From Solirubrobacterales bacterium (GTDB lineage: Bacteria; Actinomycetota; Thermoleophilia; Solirubrobacterales; 70-9), in contig JAGQUR010000071.1 of assembly GCA_020438395.1 (NCBI GenBank), positions 1-39,590 on the forward strand: DNA of 39,590 nt. Reading direction: 5' to 3'. Shown here piece after piece: positions 19,670 through 26,906 of the stretch. Positions within the stretch are counted from its first letter, which is position 1. The number at the start of each line of letters is the position of its first letter. A program made the translations under genes and the position numbers. The notes under the pieces are model-generated. The model was given only the letters and a program-made list of their open reading frames with translations, had not been told where the DNA came from and ran no database searches.

Positions 19670-19760
19670 TCCCTGCCGCCGGAATTACCCGGATCAGGTT
19701 CAGGCGGTCGGCGGCTTCGTCGCCACCCTCTCAGCCCGGAACAACGGGCTCCCGCAGGTA
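19670..19760 (-). promoter_or_regulatory. TPP riboswitch (THI element)
   Basis: On the minus strand the leader contains the conserved GGGCTGAGAGG, then CTGAACCTGATCCGGGTAAT and the closing CCGGCGGCAGG. P1 forms between CCTGC (5' end) and GCAGG (3' end). It lies 26 nt before thiO, so control of thiO-thiSG is probably translational. CAACGGCTCC at 19655-19664 could pair with the aptamer segment 19742-19752 in the ligand-free state. Confidence 0.95.
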
Positions 19761-19780
19761 TTCCTGATCTTACCTGCCTC

Positions 19781-19786
19781 TATCCT
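19781..19786 (+). promoter_or_regulatory. Putative -10 box (TATCCT) of thiE
   Basis: TATCCT ends six bases before the thiE ATG. No Shine-Dalgarno sequence is visible, consistent with leaderless translation. The box lies just beyond the 5' end of the opposed riboswitch. Confidence 0.42.
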
Positions 19787-19792
19787 CCGGAC

Positions 19793-20497
19793 ATGGCCTT
19801 TCAACCCAGCGAAGGTGCCGGCGGTCTCCGGCGGGAGCGGTTGCGCACGGCGCGGCTCTACTTCGTCTGCGATGCAGCCCCCGGCGGCAACGACCCGGAA
19901 CCGCTGCTCCGGGCGGCCCTAGACGGCGGGGTCGACATCGTCCAGCTCCGCGAGAAGGAGGCGGGAACCCGGGTGATCGAACGGGCCGCAGACACCTTCC
20001 GGCGGGTTTGCGACACCTACGGGGTGCCTTTCATCCTGAACGACGATCCGGAACTGGCGATGGCGGTGCGCGCCGACGGGGTTCACATCGGCCAGGACGA
20101 CATGCCCGTGGCCGAGGCCCGCGAGATGATCGGGCCGGACCACCTGCTCGGGCTTTCGACCCACTCGGAGGAACAGATCGCCGCCGCCCACCAGACGGTG
20201 AAGGACGGTGTGCCGATCGACCACATCAGCGTCGGGCCGATCAGCGAAACGCCCACCAAGCCGGGAAGGCCCGCGGTCGGACTCGAACTCATCCACCATG
20301 CCGCCACGACGGCAACGATTCCGTTCTTCGCGATCGGCGGGATCAACCCCGACAACGTGCTCGAGGTGCTTCAGGCCGGGGCCCGCAGGATCTGCGTGGT
20401 CCGGGCGCTTCGCGACGCTTCCGACCCGACGGCGGTCGCAGCCAGTCTGCGACGGGCCTTCGCCGCGGTCGGCTCCGAGGTGGCGCCCGGTGGCTGA
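19793..20497 (+). CDS. thiE: Thiamine-phosphate synthase
   Basis: A 234-residue TIM-barrel enzyme that joins HMP-PP and thiazole phosphate into thiamine phosphate. Typical motifs are VDIVQLREKEAGTRVI, FILNDDPELA, ADGVHIGQDDMPVAEAR, GLSTHSEEQI, ISVGPISETPTKPG and FFAIGGINPDNV. It is divergent from thiO. Its stop is overlapped by eight bases by the next gene, so the pair is probably co-transcribed. Confidence 0.96.
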   Translation: MAFQPSEGAGGLRRERLRTARLYFVCDAAPGGNDPEPLLRAALDGGVDIVQLREKEAGTRVIERAADTFRRVCDTYGVPFILNDDPELAMAVRADGVHIGQDDMPVAEAREMIGPDHLLGLSTHSEEQIAAAHQTVKDGVPIDHISVGPISETPTKPGRPAVGLELIHHAATTATIPFFAIGGINPDNVLEVLQAGARRICVVRALRDASDPTAVAASLRRAFAAVGSEVAPGG

Positions 20498-21068
20498 GCG
20501 GGAACCCGGACAACCCGCACGCCGGAAGAAGCGAGGTACGCGACGGCCGGTGGACCCCGCCGCGGCCGAAATGAACGGAAACGGACGGCCGGGGACGGAG
20601 TCGGGGGCCGACGCGATGAAGGCCGGATACGCCAAGGCCGAGGTCAAGAACCAGGCCGCGAGGGAGGCACTCGATCCGCTCGAAGAGGGCGAGCGACCGC
20701 CGGTGGTCACCGTCGGCGCCATCCTCTCGGCCGTTGTCGCGGTGATTCTCTGGGGTTCCTGCATCTACGCCCTGGCCACCGGGGCGGAGGCCGGAGGCCG
20801 CGACGTGAACGTCTTCCAGTGGGCCTTCTTCGCGCTGGTCATCACCGCGATGGCCTGGGGCATGTGGAAGGCGAAGTACTGGGCGGTGCTCGGATTCCAG
20901 ATGCTGCTTGTGCTGCTGATCCTGGCCGGGGTGCTGGGCATGGTCACCGCCCCGACCCTGATCCAGATCGTCGCCACCCTTGCCCTGACGGTCGGACTTT
21001 CGGTGCTTTTCTGGTTCATGGTCAAGGCGATGGCACGGATCCAGATGCCGGAACGCCCGGGGTCGTAA
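20490..21068 (+). CDS. Four-helix integral membrane protein of unknown function
   Basis: A 192-residue protein starting at a GTG eight bases inside thiE, the only start that leaves the hydrophilic N-terminus in place. The first 75 residues are charged (ARRKKRGTRRPVDPAA). Four membrane segments follow, starting near VVTVGAILSAVVAVILW, VFQWAFFALVITAMAW, YWAVLGFQMLLVLLIL and IVATLALTVGLSVLFWF. I recognise no family. The overlap with thiE suggests co-expression, but a role in thiamine uptake is only a guess. Confidence 0.75.
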   Translation: MAEREPGQPARRKKRGTRRPVDPAAAEMNGNGRPGTESGADAMKAGYAKAEVKNQAAREALDPLEEGERPPVVTVGAILSAVVAVILWGSCIYALATGAEAGGRDVNVFQWAFFALVITAMAWGMWKAKYWAVLGFQMLLVLLILAGVLGMVTAPTLIQIVATLALTVGLSVLFWFMVKAMARIQMPERPGS

Positions 21069-21091
21069 GCCGAAACTTTTGGCTTCCCAAG

Positions 21092-21097
21092 TAGTTT
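21092..21097 (+). promoter_or_regulatory. Putative -10 box (TAGTTT) of the HAD phosphatase gene
   Basis: TAGTTT ends seven bases before the ATG at 21105, with no Shine-Dalgarno sequence between. It fits the leaderless pattern seen at several genes here. Confidence 0.42.
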
Positions 21098-21104
21098 TCA
21101 TGGC

Positions 21105-22103
21105 ATGGAGAATTCAAGGACCGGAATCCGGTCGGTCATCGCTGCCCTAATCGCTTTCCTCGCTCTCAGCTTCGCCCTGGCCCCTTCCGCCTCGGCCGCT
21201 GACTACACGCCACAGCAGCGCAAGGAGTACTTCGACTCGGGCAAGTACTCGAATGACCTCGCGACCGTCGCGCAAGCCGCCCGCAACTGGATCATCAGAA
21301 GGACCCAGCCGACACTCGGCAAGGTTCGTGCCTGCCGCAAAGCCGGCTACCGGATCGGCAAGAAGGATCCGGGCAAGAACCCGAACGCCGACTACCGCGT
21401 GCCGGTCAATGTTCCGAAGAACCAGCAGCCCGACCGGATCGTGTCGGCTCCAGACCCAGGCCCCGACGGGCAGCCCACGACCCTGCTTCCGAACAACACC
21501 GTCCTCAAGCCAGCGAAGAAGGTGAAGAAGATCACCCGCAGCGCCTGCGCCAAGATGAGGCGCCTCGCGATCGCGATGGACATGGACGAGACCGCGATGT
21601 CGAGCTTCCGCTATGGCTCGCCGCAGCCGAACTACGACACCTACTCCATGTACCGCAACGAGATCCTCGGCTCGCAGACCGCCCTGAAGCCGATGCTCAA
21701 CCTTTACAAGCTGGCCCAGAAGCGGGGCATGGCGACCTTCGTGATCACCGCCCGCTACGAGCCGCTCTCGGCGGACCCGCTGGTCGGCACGATCCTCGGC
21801 AACGCCGACCTCTGTGATCCGGGCTTCTCGTGGGCGGGAGCCTGCGGACTGGACGTGAACAACTTCAACTTCACGAAGGTCACCCGGGCGAACCTGAAGA
21901 ACGAGGGCTACACCGGCCTGACCGACCTCTACATGCGTCCCCCGGACAGCCCCTCGAAGGGTGAGGTCAAGAACTCGGAGCGGGCCGAGATCTCGCTGCG
22001 CCGCGGCTACAGGATCATCGCCATGTTCGGTGACCAGAGCAGCGATCTGGAGAAGGGCTTCTACGAGCGCGGCTTCAAGTACCAGAGCCCCGTCGGCGAC
22101 TAG
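21105..22103 (+). CDS. Secreted HAD-superfamily acid phosphatase (class B/IIIB-like)
   Basis: A 332-residue exported protein. A signal peptide (ALIAFLALSFALAPSASA) is followed by a 110-residue basic region with Cys (LKPAKKVKKITRSACAK). The HAD phosphatase core then has motif I MDMDETAMSS (Asp nucleophile), motif II FVITARYEPL, and motifs III/IV with a Lys and MFGDQSSDL. This pattern matches the acid phosphatase family that acts outside the cytoplasm on phosphomonoesters or nucleotides. The exact substrate is not visible. It stands alone between a membrane-protein gene and lpdA. Confidence 0.85.
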   Translation: MENSRTGIRSVIAALIAFLALSFALAPSASAADYTPQQRKEYFDSGKYSNDLATVAQAARNWIIRRTQPTLGKVRACRKAGYRIGKKDPGKNPNADYRVPVNVPKNQQPDRIVSAPDPGPDGQPTTLLPNNTVLKPAKKVKKITRSACAKMRRLAIAMDMDETAMSSFRYGSPQPNYDTYSMYRNEILGSQTALKPMLNLYKLAQKRGMATFVITARYEPLSADPLVGTILGNADLCDPGFSWAGACGLDVNNFNFTKVTRANLKNEGYTGLTDLYMRPPDSPSKGEVKNSERAEISLRRGYRIIAMFGDQSSDLEKGFYERGFKYQSPVGD

Positions 22104-22124
22104 GACGGGCTCACAACATCAGCC

Positions 22125-22174
22125 GGTGAAGGCGGGCTGCCGGGGCACCTGACTCCGGTAGTCTCGCCTTCACC
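22125..22174 (+). repeat. Perfect 10-bp inverted repeat ending at the lpdA start codon
   Basis: GGTGAAGGCG at 22125-22134 and CGCCTTCACC at 22165-22174 are exact complements separated by 30 nt, which also contain CCGG palindromes. It could be a terminator for the phosphatase gene (no T-run), an operator, or a structure that hides the lpdA start. A -10-like TAGTCT at 22159-22164 lies inside it. Confidence 0.5.
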
Positions 22175-23545
22175 ATGGCTGATGAAAACTTTGACCTAAT
22201 CGTTGTTGGCGCCGGACCGGGCGGGTATGTGGCCGCGATCCGCGCCGCCCAGCTCGGCAAGACCACCGCTGTGGTCGAGTCGGACAAGGCCGGTGGCCGT
22301 TGCCTGAACTATGCGTGCATTCCGGCCAAGACGATGCTCCATACCGCCGAGGTGTTCGACGAGGCGAAGAACAGCGCCTACATCGGGGTCAAGGTGGAGG
22401 GTGCGGAACTGGACTGGGAGGCCCTCGGCCAGCGACGCACCGACGTTTCGGCAAGCCTCTCCGGCGGTGTCAAGGGTCTTTTCGACCGGAACAAGATCAA
22501 GTTCATCGAAGGCGAAGGTAGTCTCACCGCCGAGGGCGAGGTCAAGGTCGGCGACGCCACCTACGGCGCCGAAAAAATCATCCTCGCGACCGGTTCGACC
22601 GCCCAGGCGATCCCGGGCGTTGAGTTCTCCGACCGGGTGCTTGACACTTGGGCGGCCTGGTCTTTGCCTGAGCAGCCGAAGAAGATCGCCGTGGTCGGGG
22701 CCGGTGCCTCCGGTTCCGAGATCGCTTCCGCCTACATACGCTTCGGCACCGAGGTGATCCTGGTCGAGATGCTGGACCAGATCCTGCCGGCCGAAGACAA
22801 GGACGTCGTCCGGGTGGTTGAACGCACTTTCAAGAAGCAGGGCATCGAGATCTCGACGGGCACCCCGGTCGAGAACGTCGAGGTCGGTAGTGACTCGGTC
22901 AAGTTCACCTACGGTGAGAACTCGGCCGAGGTTGACTACCTCGTGATCGCAGGGGGCCGCAAGCCCGACATCGACGGACTCGGGCTCGACGCCGCGGGCG
23001 TGAAGCTGGACGAGAACGGCCGGGTTCAGGTTGACGAGTTCCAGAAGACCTCGAACGAGAAGATCTACGCGATCGGCGACCTGACCCGTGGGGCAGCGCT
23101 CGCCCACAAGGCGATGGAAGAAGGGATCGTCGCGGCCGAGTCGGCCGCCGGCGCAGACACCCACCCGGTCGATCTCGACCTGGTCCCGGGCGCCACCTTC
23201 TGCCAGCCGCAGGTCGCCAGCGTCGGCCTTACCGAGGCGCAGGCGAAGGAGAAAGGCCTCGACATCAAGACCGGCAAGCTGAAGCTCGGCGGAGTCGGGG
23301 CCGGCACCGTCTATGACGACAAGGACGGCATGGTCAAGCTGGTGGTGGAGAAGGAATACGGCGAAATCGTCGGTGCCCACATCGTCGGTGACCGGGCCTG
23401 CGACATGATCGCCGAGCTGGTTGCCGTGATGGCCCTTGAAGGCGGCATCCAGGAACTCCAGCGGATCATGCACCCCCACCCCACCATCTCCGAAGCCGTC
23501 CTCGACGCCGCCCGGGCCGTCGACAAGTGGGCCACCCACGCGTAA
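22175..23545 (+). CDS. lpdA: Dihydrolipoamide dehydrogenase (E3)
   Basis: A 456-residue FAD/NAD disulfide oxidoreductase that reoxidises dihydrolipoyl groups of 2-oxoacid dehydrogenases. The FAD fold is LIVVGAGPGGYVAAIRAAQL, the redox pair is in CLNYACIP, the NAD fold is AVVGAGASGSEIASAYIRFG, the second FAD motif is YAIGDLTRG, and the catalytic His-Glu is HPHPTISE at the C-terminal interface. It probably serves the E1/E2 genes at 28604-31985, 5 kb away. No Shine-Dalgarno precedes the ATG. Confidence 0.95.
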   Translation: MADENFDLIVVGAGPGGYVAAIRAAQLGKTTAVVESDKAGGRCLNYACIPAKTMLHTAEVFDEAKNSAYIGVKVEGAELDWEALGQRRTDVSASLSGGVKGLFDRNKIKFIEGEGSLTAEGEVKVGDATYGAEKIILATGSTAQAIPGVEFSDRVLDTWAAWSLPEQPKKIAVVGAGASGSEIASAYIRFGTEVILVEMLDQILPAEDKDVVRVVERTFKKQGIEISTGTPVENVEVGSDSVKFTYGENSAEVDYLVIAGGRKPDIDGLGLDAAGVKLDENGRVQVDEFQKTSNEKIYAIGDLTRGAALAHKAMEEGIVAAESAAGADTHPVDLDLVPGATFCQPQVASVGLTEAQAKEKGLDIKTGKLKLGGVGAGTVYDDKDGMVKLVVEKEYGEIVGAHIVGDRACDMIAELVAVMALEGGIQELQRIMHPHPTISEAVLDAARAVDKWATHA

Positions 23546-24132
23546 CAGGCCCGGCCGAGTTCTTCTTCGACCTCGGCTCTCCATACGCCTGGCTTTCGGC
23601 CGAGCGGATTGACTCGCTCTTCGAGGAGGCCGGGCTGGAGTTGCCGCTCTGGACGCCGGTTCTGCTCGGCGGACTCTTCCAGCGGTTTGATCGCGGGTCC
23701 TGGGCGAAGACGGAGCTGAGAGAAGGCGGGATCTCCGAGATTGAACGCCGGGCCCGGGAGTACGGGCTGCCGGAGCCCATCTGGCCCGATCCCTGGCCGG
23801 ACAGCTACCTCTTCGCGATGCGGGTCGCCACCTGGGCTGAACGGGAAGGGCGGCTCAGGGAATTCACCCTGGCCTCCTTCCGCCGGGCCTTCACCGAAGG
23901 AATCGACCAGGCGGTACCCGACCATGTGCTCGACTCGGCCGAGGCCGCCGGTCTCGACCGGGCTGCCACCGAGCGGGGCGCAGCGGACCCGGAAGTCAAG
24001 GGCGCGCTGAGGTCAGCCACCGAACGAGCCGGTGACCTCGGGGTCACCGGCATCCCGTCGGTGGTGGTCGGCGAGACGGTCTTCTGGGGTGATGACCGCC
24101 TCGCCGATGCTGTGTCGGCAGCTAGGCCTTGA
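23527..24132 (+). CDS. DsbA-fold oxidoreductase/isomerase (2-hydroxychromene-2-carboxylate isomerase family)
   Basis: A 201-residue protein with the DsbA/kappa-GST fold. The N-terminus FFFDLGSPYAWLSAERID has SPYAW where DsbA has CPxC, as in HCCA isomerases, so a glutathione- or thiol-dependent isomerase rather than a disulfide oxidase. The C-terminal GVTGIPSVVVGETVFWGDDR is the cis-Pro loop and family end. The GTG start lies 19 bases inside lpdA, suggesting co-translation. Its stop overlaps the stop end of the opposed beta-propeller gene by 11 bases. The substrate is unknown. Confidence 0.82.
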   Translation: MGHPRVTGPAEFFFDLGSPYAWLSAERIDSLFEEAGLELPLWTPVLLGGLFQRFDRGSWAKTELREGGISEIERRAREYGLPEPIWPDPWPDSYLFAMRVATWAEREGRLREFTLASFRRAFTEGIDQAVPDHVLDSAEAAGLDRAATERGAADPEVKGALRSATERAGDLGVTGIPSVVVGETVFWGDDRLADAVSAARP

Positions 24133-25147
24133 CCCGGTAGACCTGACCGGTCAGGTCACCCATGTACAGGTAACCGCCCTGGTAGTGGGCGAGCACGAGC
24201 GGCGCCACGAACCCGGTGACGAAGTCCCGGATGACCGAGCCCTTCACGTTCGTGGTGATGACCTCCGGCCCGACCGGTCCCGTCTTCGCGGTCATCCCGT
24301 TGAATAGCGCCACAAACAGCTTGCCGCCCTTATGTGTGATCCCCATCGGTGAAGGCGACGGGTCCGCCGGACCAAGGGTCAGGACGGGATCCTTGAAGCC
24401 CATCTTCCGGCAGCTCTTGAAATTGGACCAGTTGCAGCTCGGGAAACCGAAGTCTGCGCCCGGAGTCGCCTTGACGATCAGGTCCGGAGCCTGGGTGTTT
24501 TTCGGCTGGTCCTGGCCGAGAACCGTGACCAGCGGAGAACTCATGCCCTTTAGGAAGGTGAGCATCCAGGGCTGTCGGAGGCCGGTCGAAACGGTCCTGA
24601 TCTTCCCGCTGCGCGGGTTGATTGCCACGACCGAATTCGAGTACGGCCGCTTGCTGGCCTTGTGGTCGAACTGCAGGCCCACGCCGGTATAGAGCTTGCC
24701 GTTCGGGCCGAACTCGAGACCGGTGAAGTAGTTGAAGTTCTTCGGGTTGAAGGAGACCAGCGTCCGTGAATGCCGGAACTTCTTTCCGGTCCAGCCGCGA
24801 AGCACCCTGATCTCGGTACCGAGATTGACGTACAACCGATGGGCGTGCCAGACGACGCCGAAAGCCACGGGCGGTGTGCCCGGGACACGCTTGGCCTTGG
24901 AAGAACCAGGTGACACGTAGTAGAGGCCTCCCTTGATCTTGTCCTCGGCTCCGCCGGAGATGAAGGCGGTCTTGCGCCTGAAGGTGATCTGGGTCGGCAC
25001 CGCCACACCCGTGGCGAACACCTTGACCTTGTTTCCGTTCTTGGCGACCGGGAGGGGCGGTCCCGCGGCGCTCGCCGTCTGGGCGATCCCTGCGACTCCG
25101 ATCAGGGCGACCGTCAAAGCCGCCAGCAAACCCTTGAAGTTCCTCAA
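24122..25147 (-). CDS. Secreted beta-propeller protein (ScyD/ScyE or sugar-dehydrogenase-like)
   Basis: A 341-residue exported protein. With the TTG at 25147 it begins RNFKGLLAALTVALIGVAG, a good signal peptide with cleavage near ASAAG. The body contains repeated propeller-type strands (LEFGPNGKLYTGVG, PMGITHKGGKLFVALF, GYLYMGDLTGQVYRV), as in the ScyD/ScyE and PQQ-dehydrogenase-like families. A Cys pair is in SCNWSNFKSC. An in-frame GTG at 25186 would add 13 polar residues; the TTG, with GGGAAAG upstream, suits the signal peptide better. The function is not assigned. Confidence 0.75.
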   Translation of the reverse strand: MRNFKGLLAALTVALIGVAGIAQTASAAGPPLPVAKNGNKVKVFATGVAVPTQITFRRKTAFISGGAEDKIKGGLYYVSPGSSKAKRVPGTPPVAFGVVWHAHRLYVNLGTEIRVLRGWTGKKFRHSRTLVSFNPKNFNYFTGLEFGPNGKLYTGVGLQFDHKASKRPYSNSVVAINPRSGKIRTVSTGLRQPWMLTFLKGMSSPLVTVLGQDQPKNTQAPDLIVKATPGADFGFPSCNWSNFKSCRKMGFKDPVLTLGPADPSPSPMGITHKGGKLFVALFNGMTAKTGPVGPEVITTNVKGSVIRDFVTGFVAPLVLAHYQGGYLYMGDLTGQVYRVKA

Positions 25148-25220
25148 TTGATTCTCACTTTCCCTGGTTGGCTGCAACCAGTCCACCTTACTCGCCGGGA
25201 CAGCCCGGCATTACAAATTT

Positions 25221-25263
25221 CCGGGGTCGGACACCCGCCAGCTCGGCGGGCGCCCGACCCCGG
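25221..25263 (-). terminator. Hairpin terminator of the secreted-protein gene at 25272-26822
   Basis: In minus-strand RNA, 25245-25263 pairs with 25221-25239 as a 19-bp stem (two G-U pairs, loop of five) starting eight bases after the stop codon. On the plus strand those two G-U pairs would be mismatches, so the hairpin belongs to the minus-strand transcript. The following AAATTTGT is only a weak U-tract. Confidence 0.65.
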
Positions 25264-25271
25264 CTCCGGTT

Positions 25272-26822
25272 TCAGGCCTTGACCTTGAACCGGAGCGACG
25301 CCTTGCCGGTGTTTCCGGCGGCATCCTTCAGACCGGCCTTGGCGACCAGGTTGAAGAAACGAGGCTCCGCACCGCGACGGCCGCGCATGGCCAGCCGGTT
25401 CAGCTTGCGACGGACCTTCGCGGTCGGTCGCAGCTTCAGCTTCGCGACACCGGCGCCGTTCAGCACGACCCGGCCGCCAAAGCGGATCCCGCCGGCACCC
25501 GTGACCGTGACCTTTCCGGAGCAGGCTTCGTCGCAGCGGACCTTCAGCCGCAGCGCCTTGCGGGCGGACCTCAGCGTCTGCCTGGGAGCGACGATCTTGA
25601 CCACCGGAGCGGTGCGATCGGACGTGTCAGGATCCGGGTCGGGATCGGTCGTGTCGCCGTCCTTCTTCGCGGTGACGCTCCTGGAGATCGAGGTCGAGTT
25701 GCCGGCCTCGTCGGAGACCGTCACCTTGAAGCTGTGGGTTCCGGCGGCAAGTCCGCGGGAAGCCGAGCCGTCGCAGGCGACTTCCTCGCCGTTGTCCCAG
25801 GAGCAGACCTGGGAGACAGGCAGACCGTCGCTGACATTCCACTCGTAGGCGACGTTGCCGACCTTGATCACTGAACCATCGGCAGGTCCCGAAGTGAACT
25901 GCGCGTCCGGGGCGGTCCGGTCGACGACGAAATCGTGGACCACCTGGGTGATGTTGCCGACGTTGTCGGTCGCCCGGATCGCGAACTGCCAGTCCCCTTC
26001 GTCGGGGGTGTCAGCGGCGAACCACTGGTTCGGACTACAGGGGCTGTAGTCGGCGTCATCGCCCTTCCTGACGATCAGGCAACCGATGGTCTTGACGTCC
26101 GTGGATGTGGTGTCGAAAGAGAACTGCGGATGGGTTGCGTTGGTGGCGGTTACCGGCGAGGTGAGCGAGATCGCGGGACCGGAGTGATCCACGACGAAGT
26201 TGCGGACGGCGGTGATGCCGTTGTTGCCGGTCGGGTCGAAGGCCCGGGCCTGGAACTGGTGTGCACCTTCGCTGACTCCACTGGTGTCGATGTTCAGGTC
26301 GAAGGGGCCCGTGGTCGAAGTCGCAACCACCTGGCCGTCGATCAGGTATTCGACCCTGGCCACCCGGTCGTTGTCACCGGTTTCCGCGCCGGCATACATG
26401 CTGCTGCCGACAACCTGGTCGCTGGCCGGGTAATGGAGATAGACGCTCGGGGCCATCACGTCATAGAAGGCGGCGATGATCGGCTCGCTGCCGAATTCGG
26501 AGTAACTGGCGTCGCACTTGTTCGACTGACCGTTGACCGAAGTGCAGCCCTGCCAGCCGCCGAATGCCCAGCCCGTTCCGGGGGTGGCAGTGAGCCGGTT
26601 CGTCGGCGGCACCTCATCGTCGTACCAGGACCTGGAGTCGTAGCAGTCGATGCCGCAGTTGATGCCGGTTCCGGTGACGGTGCCGCCAGCGTGGACCTCG
26701 ACGGTGATCTCGCCGGTGACGAGTTCACGCTGGGGCTCGGCCTGGGCCGCCCCGGCGGTGATGCCGACGGCAACCAGGGCGATGAGGGTCGCAACGGTTG
26801 ACAGGAGGTTTCTCGGGTTCAT
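25272..26822 (-). CDS. Secreted multidomain Ig-like protein, paralogue A
   Basis: A 516-residue exported protein of unknown function. A signal peptide (LLSTVATLIALVAVGITAGA) precedes a Cys-containing module with GINCGIDC and GWAFGGWQGC, then several Ig/Big-like strands with DRTAPDAQFTSGP and GTHSFKVTVSDEAGN. A Pro/Asp linker (DPDPDPDTSD) leads to a C-terminal basic domain (APRQTLRSARKALRLKVRC onward). The whole layout and the C-terminal domain are shared with the next gene, so they are tandem duplicates. The ATG at 26822 has AAAGGA upstream. The proteins are probably surface-anchored or adhesive (inference). Confidence 0.82.
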   Translation of the reverse strand: MNPRNLLSTVATLIALVAVGITAGAAQAEPQRELVTGEITVEVHAGGTVTGTGINCGIDCYDSRSWYDDEVPPTNRLTATPGTGWAFGGWQGCTSVNGQSNKCDASYSEFGSEPIIAAFYDVMAPSVYLHYPASDQVVGSSMYAGAETGDNDRVARVEYLIDGQVVATSTTGPFDLNIDTSGVSEGAHQFQARAFDPTGNNGITAVRNFVVDHSGPAISLTSPVTATNATHPQFSFDTTSTDVKTIGCLIVRKGDDADYSPCSPNQWFAADTPDEGDWQFAIRATDNVGNITQVVHDFVVDRTAPDAQFTSGPADGSVIKVGNVAYEWNVSDGLPVSQVCSWDNGEEVACDGSASRGLAAGTHSFKVTVSDEAGNSTSISRSVTAKKDGDTTDPDPDPDTSDRTAPVVKIVAPRQTLRSARKALRLKVRCDEACSGKVTVTGAGGIRFGGRVVLNGAGVAKLKLRPTAKVRRKLNRLAMRGRRGAEPRFFNLVAKAGLKDAAGNTGKASLRFKVKA

Positions 26823-26844
26823 GGTTTTCCTTTCAGGGAGTGGC

Positions 26845-26874
26845 GCCGCCCCGCTGGAGGGGGAGCGGGACGGC
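26845..26874 (-). terminator. Hairpin between the two tandem secreted-protein genes
   Basis: Minus-strand RNA forms an 11-bp stem (26864-26874 with 26845-26855, one G-U) and an eight-base loop, 33 nt after the stop codon of the upstream gene. The same pair is a mismatch on the plus strand. It lacks a U-run, so it could be a weak terminator or an mRNA-stabilising stem rather than a full stop. Confidence 0.42.
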
Positions 26875-26906
26875 ACCTGTTGGAGGAGACGGAGGTGGTG
26901 CCTTGC

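Noticed and set aside
25221-25263. The strong palindrome as a mobile palindromic element like the one in purQ
   Set aside because: It directly follows a stop codon, its pairing is best in the transcript of that gene and its sequence is not the purQ repeat; a terminator is the simpler reading.
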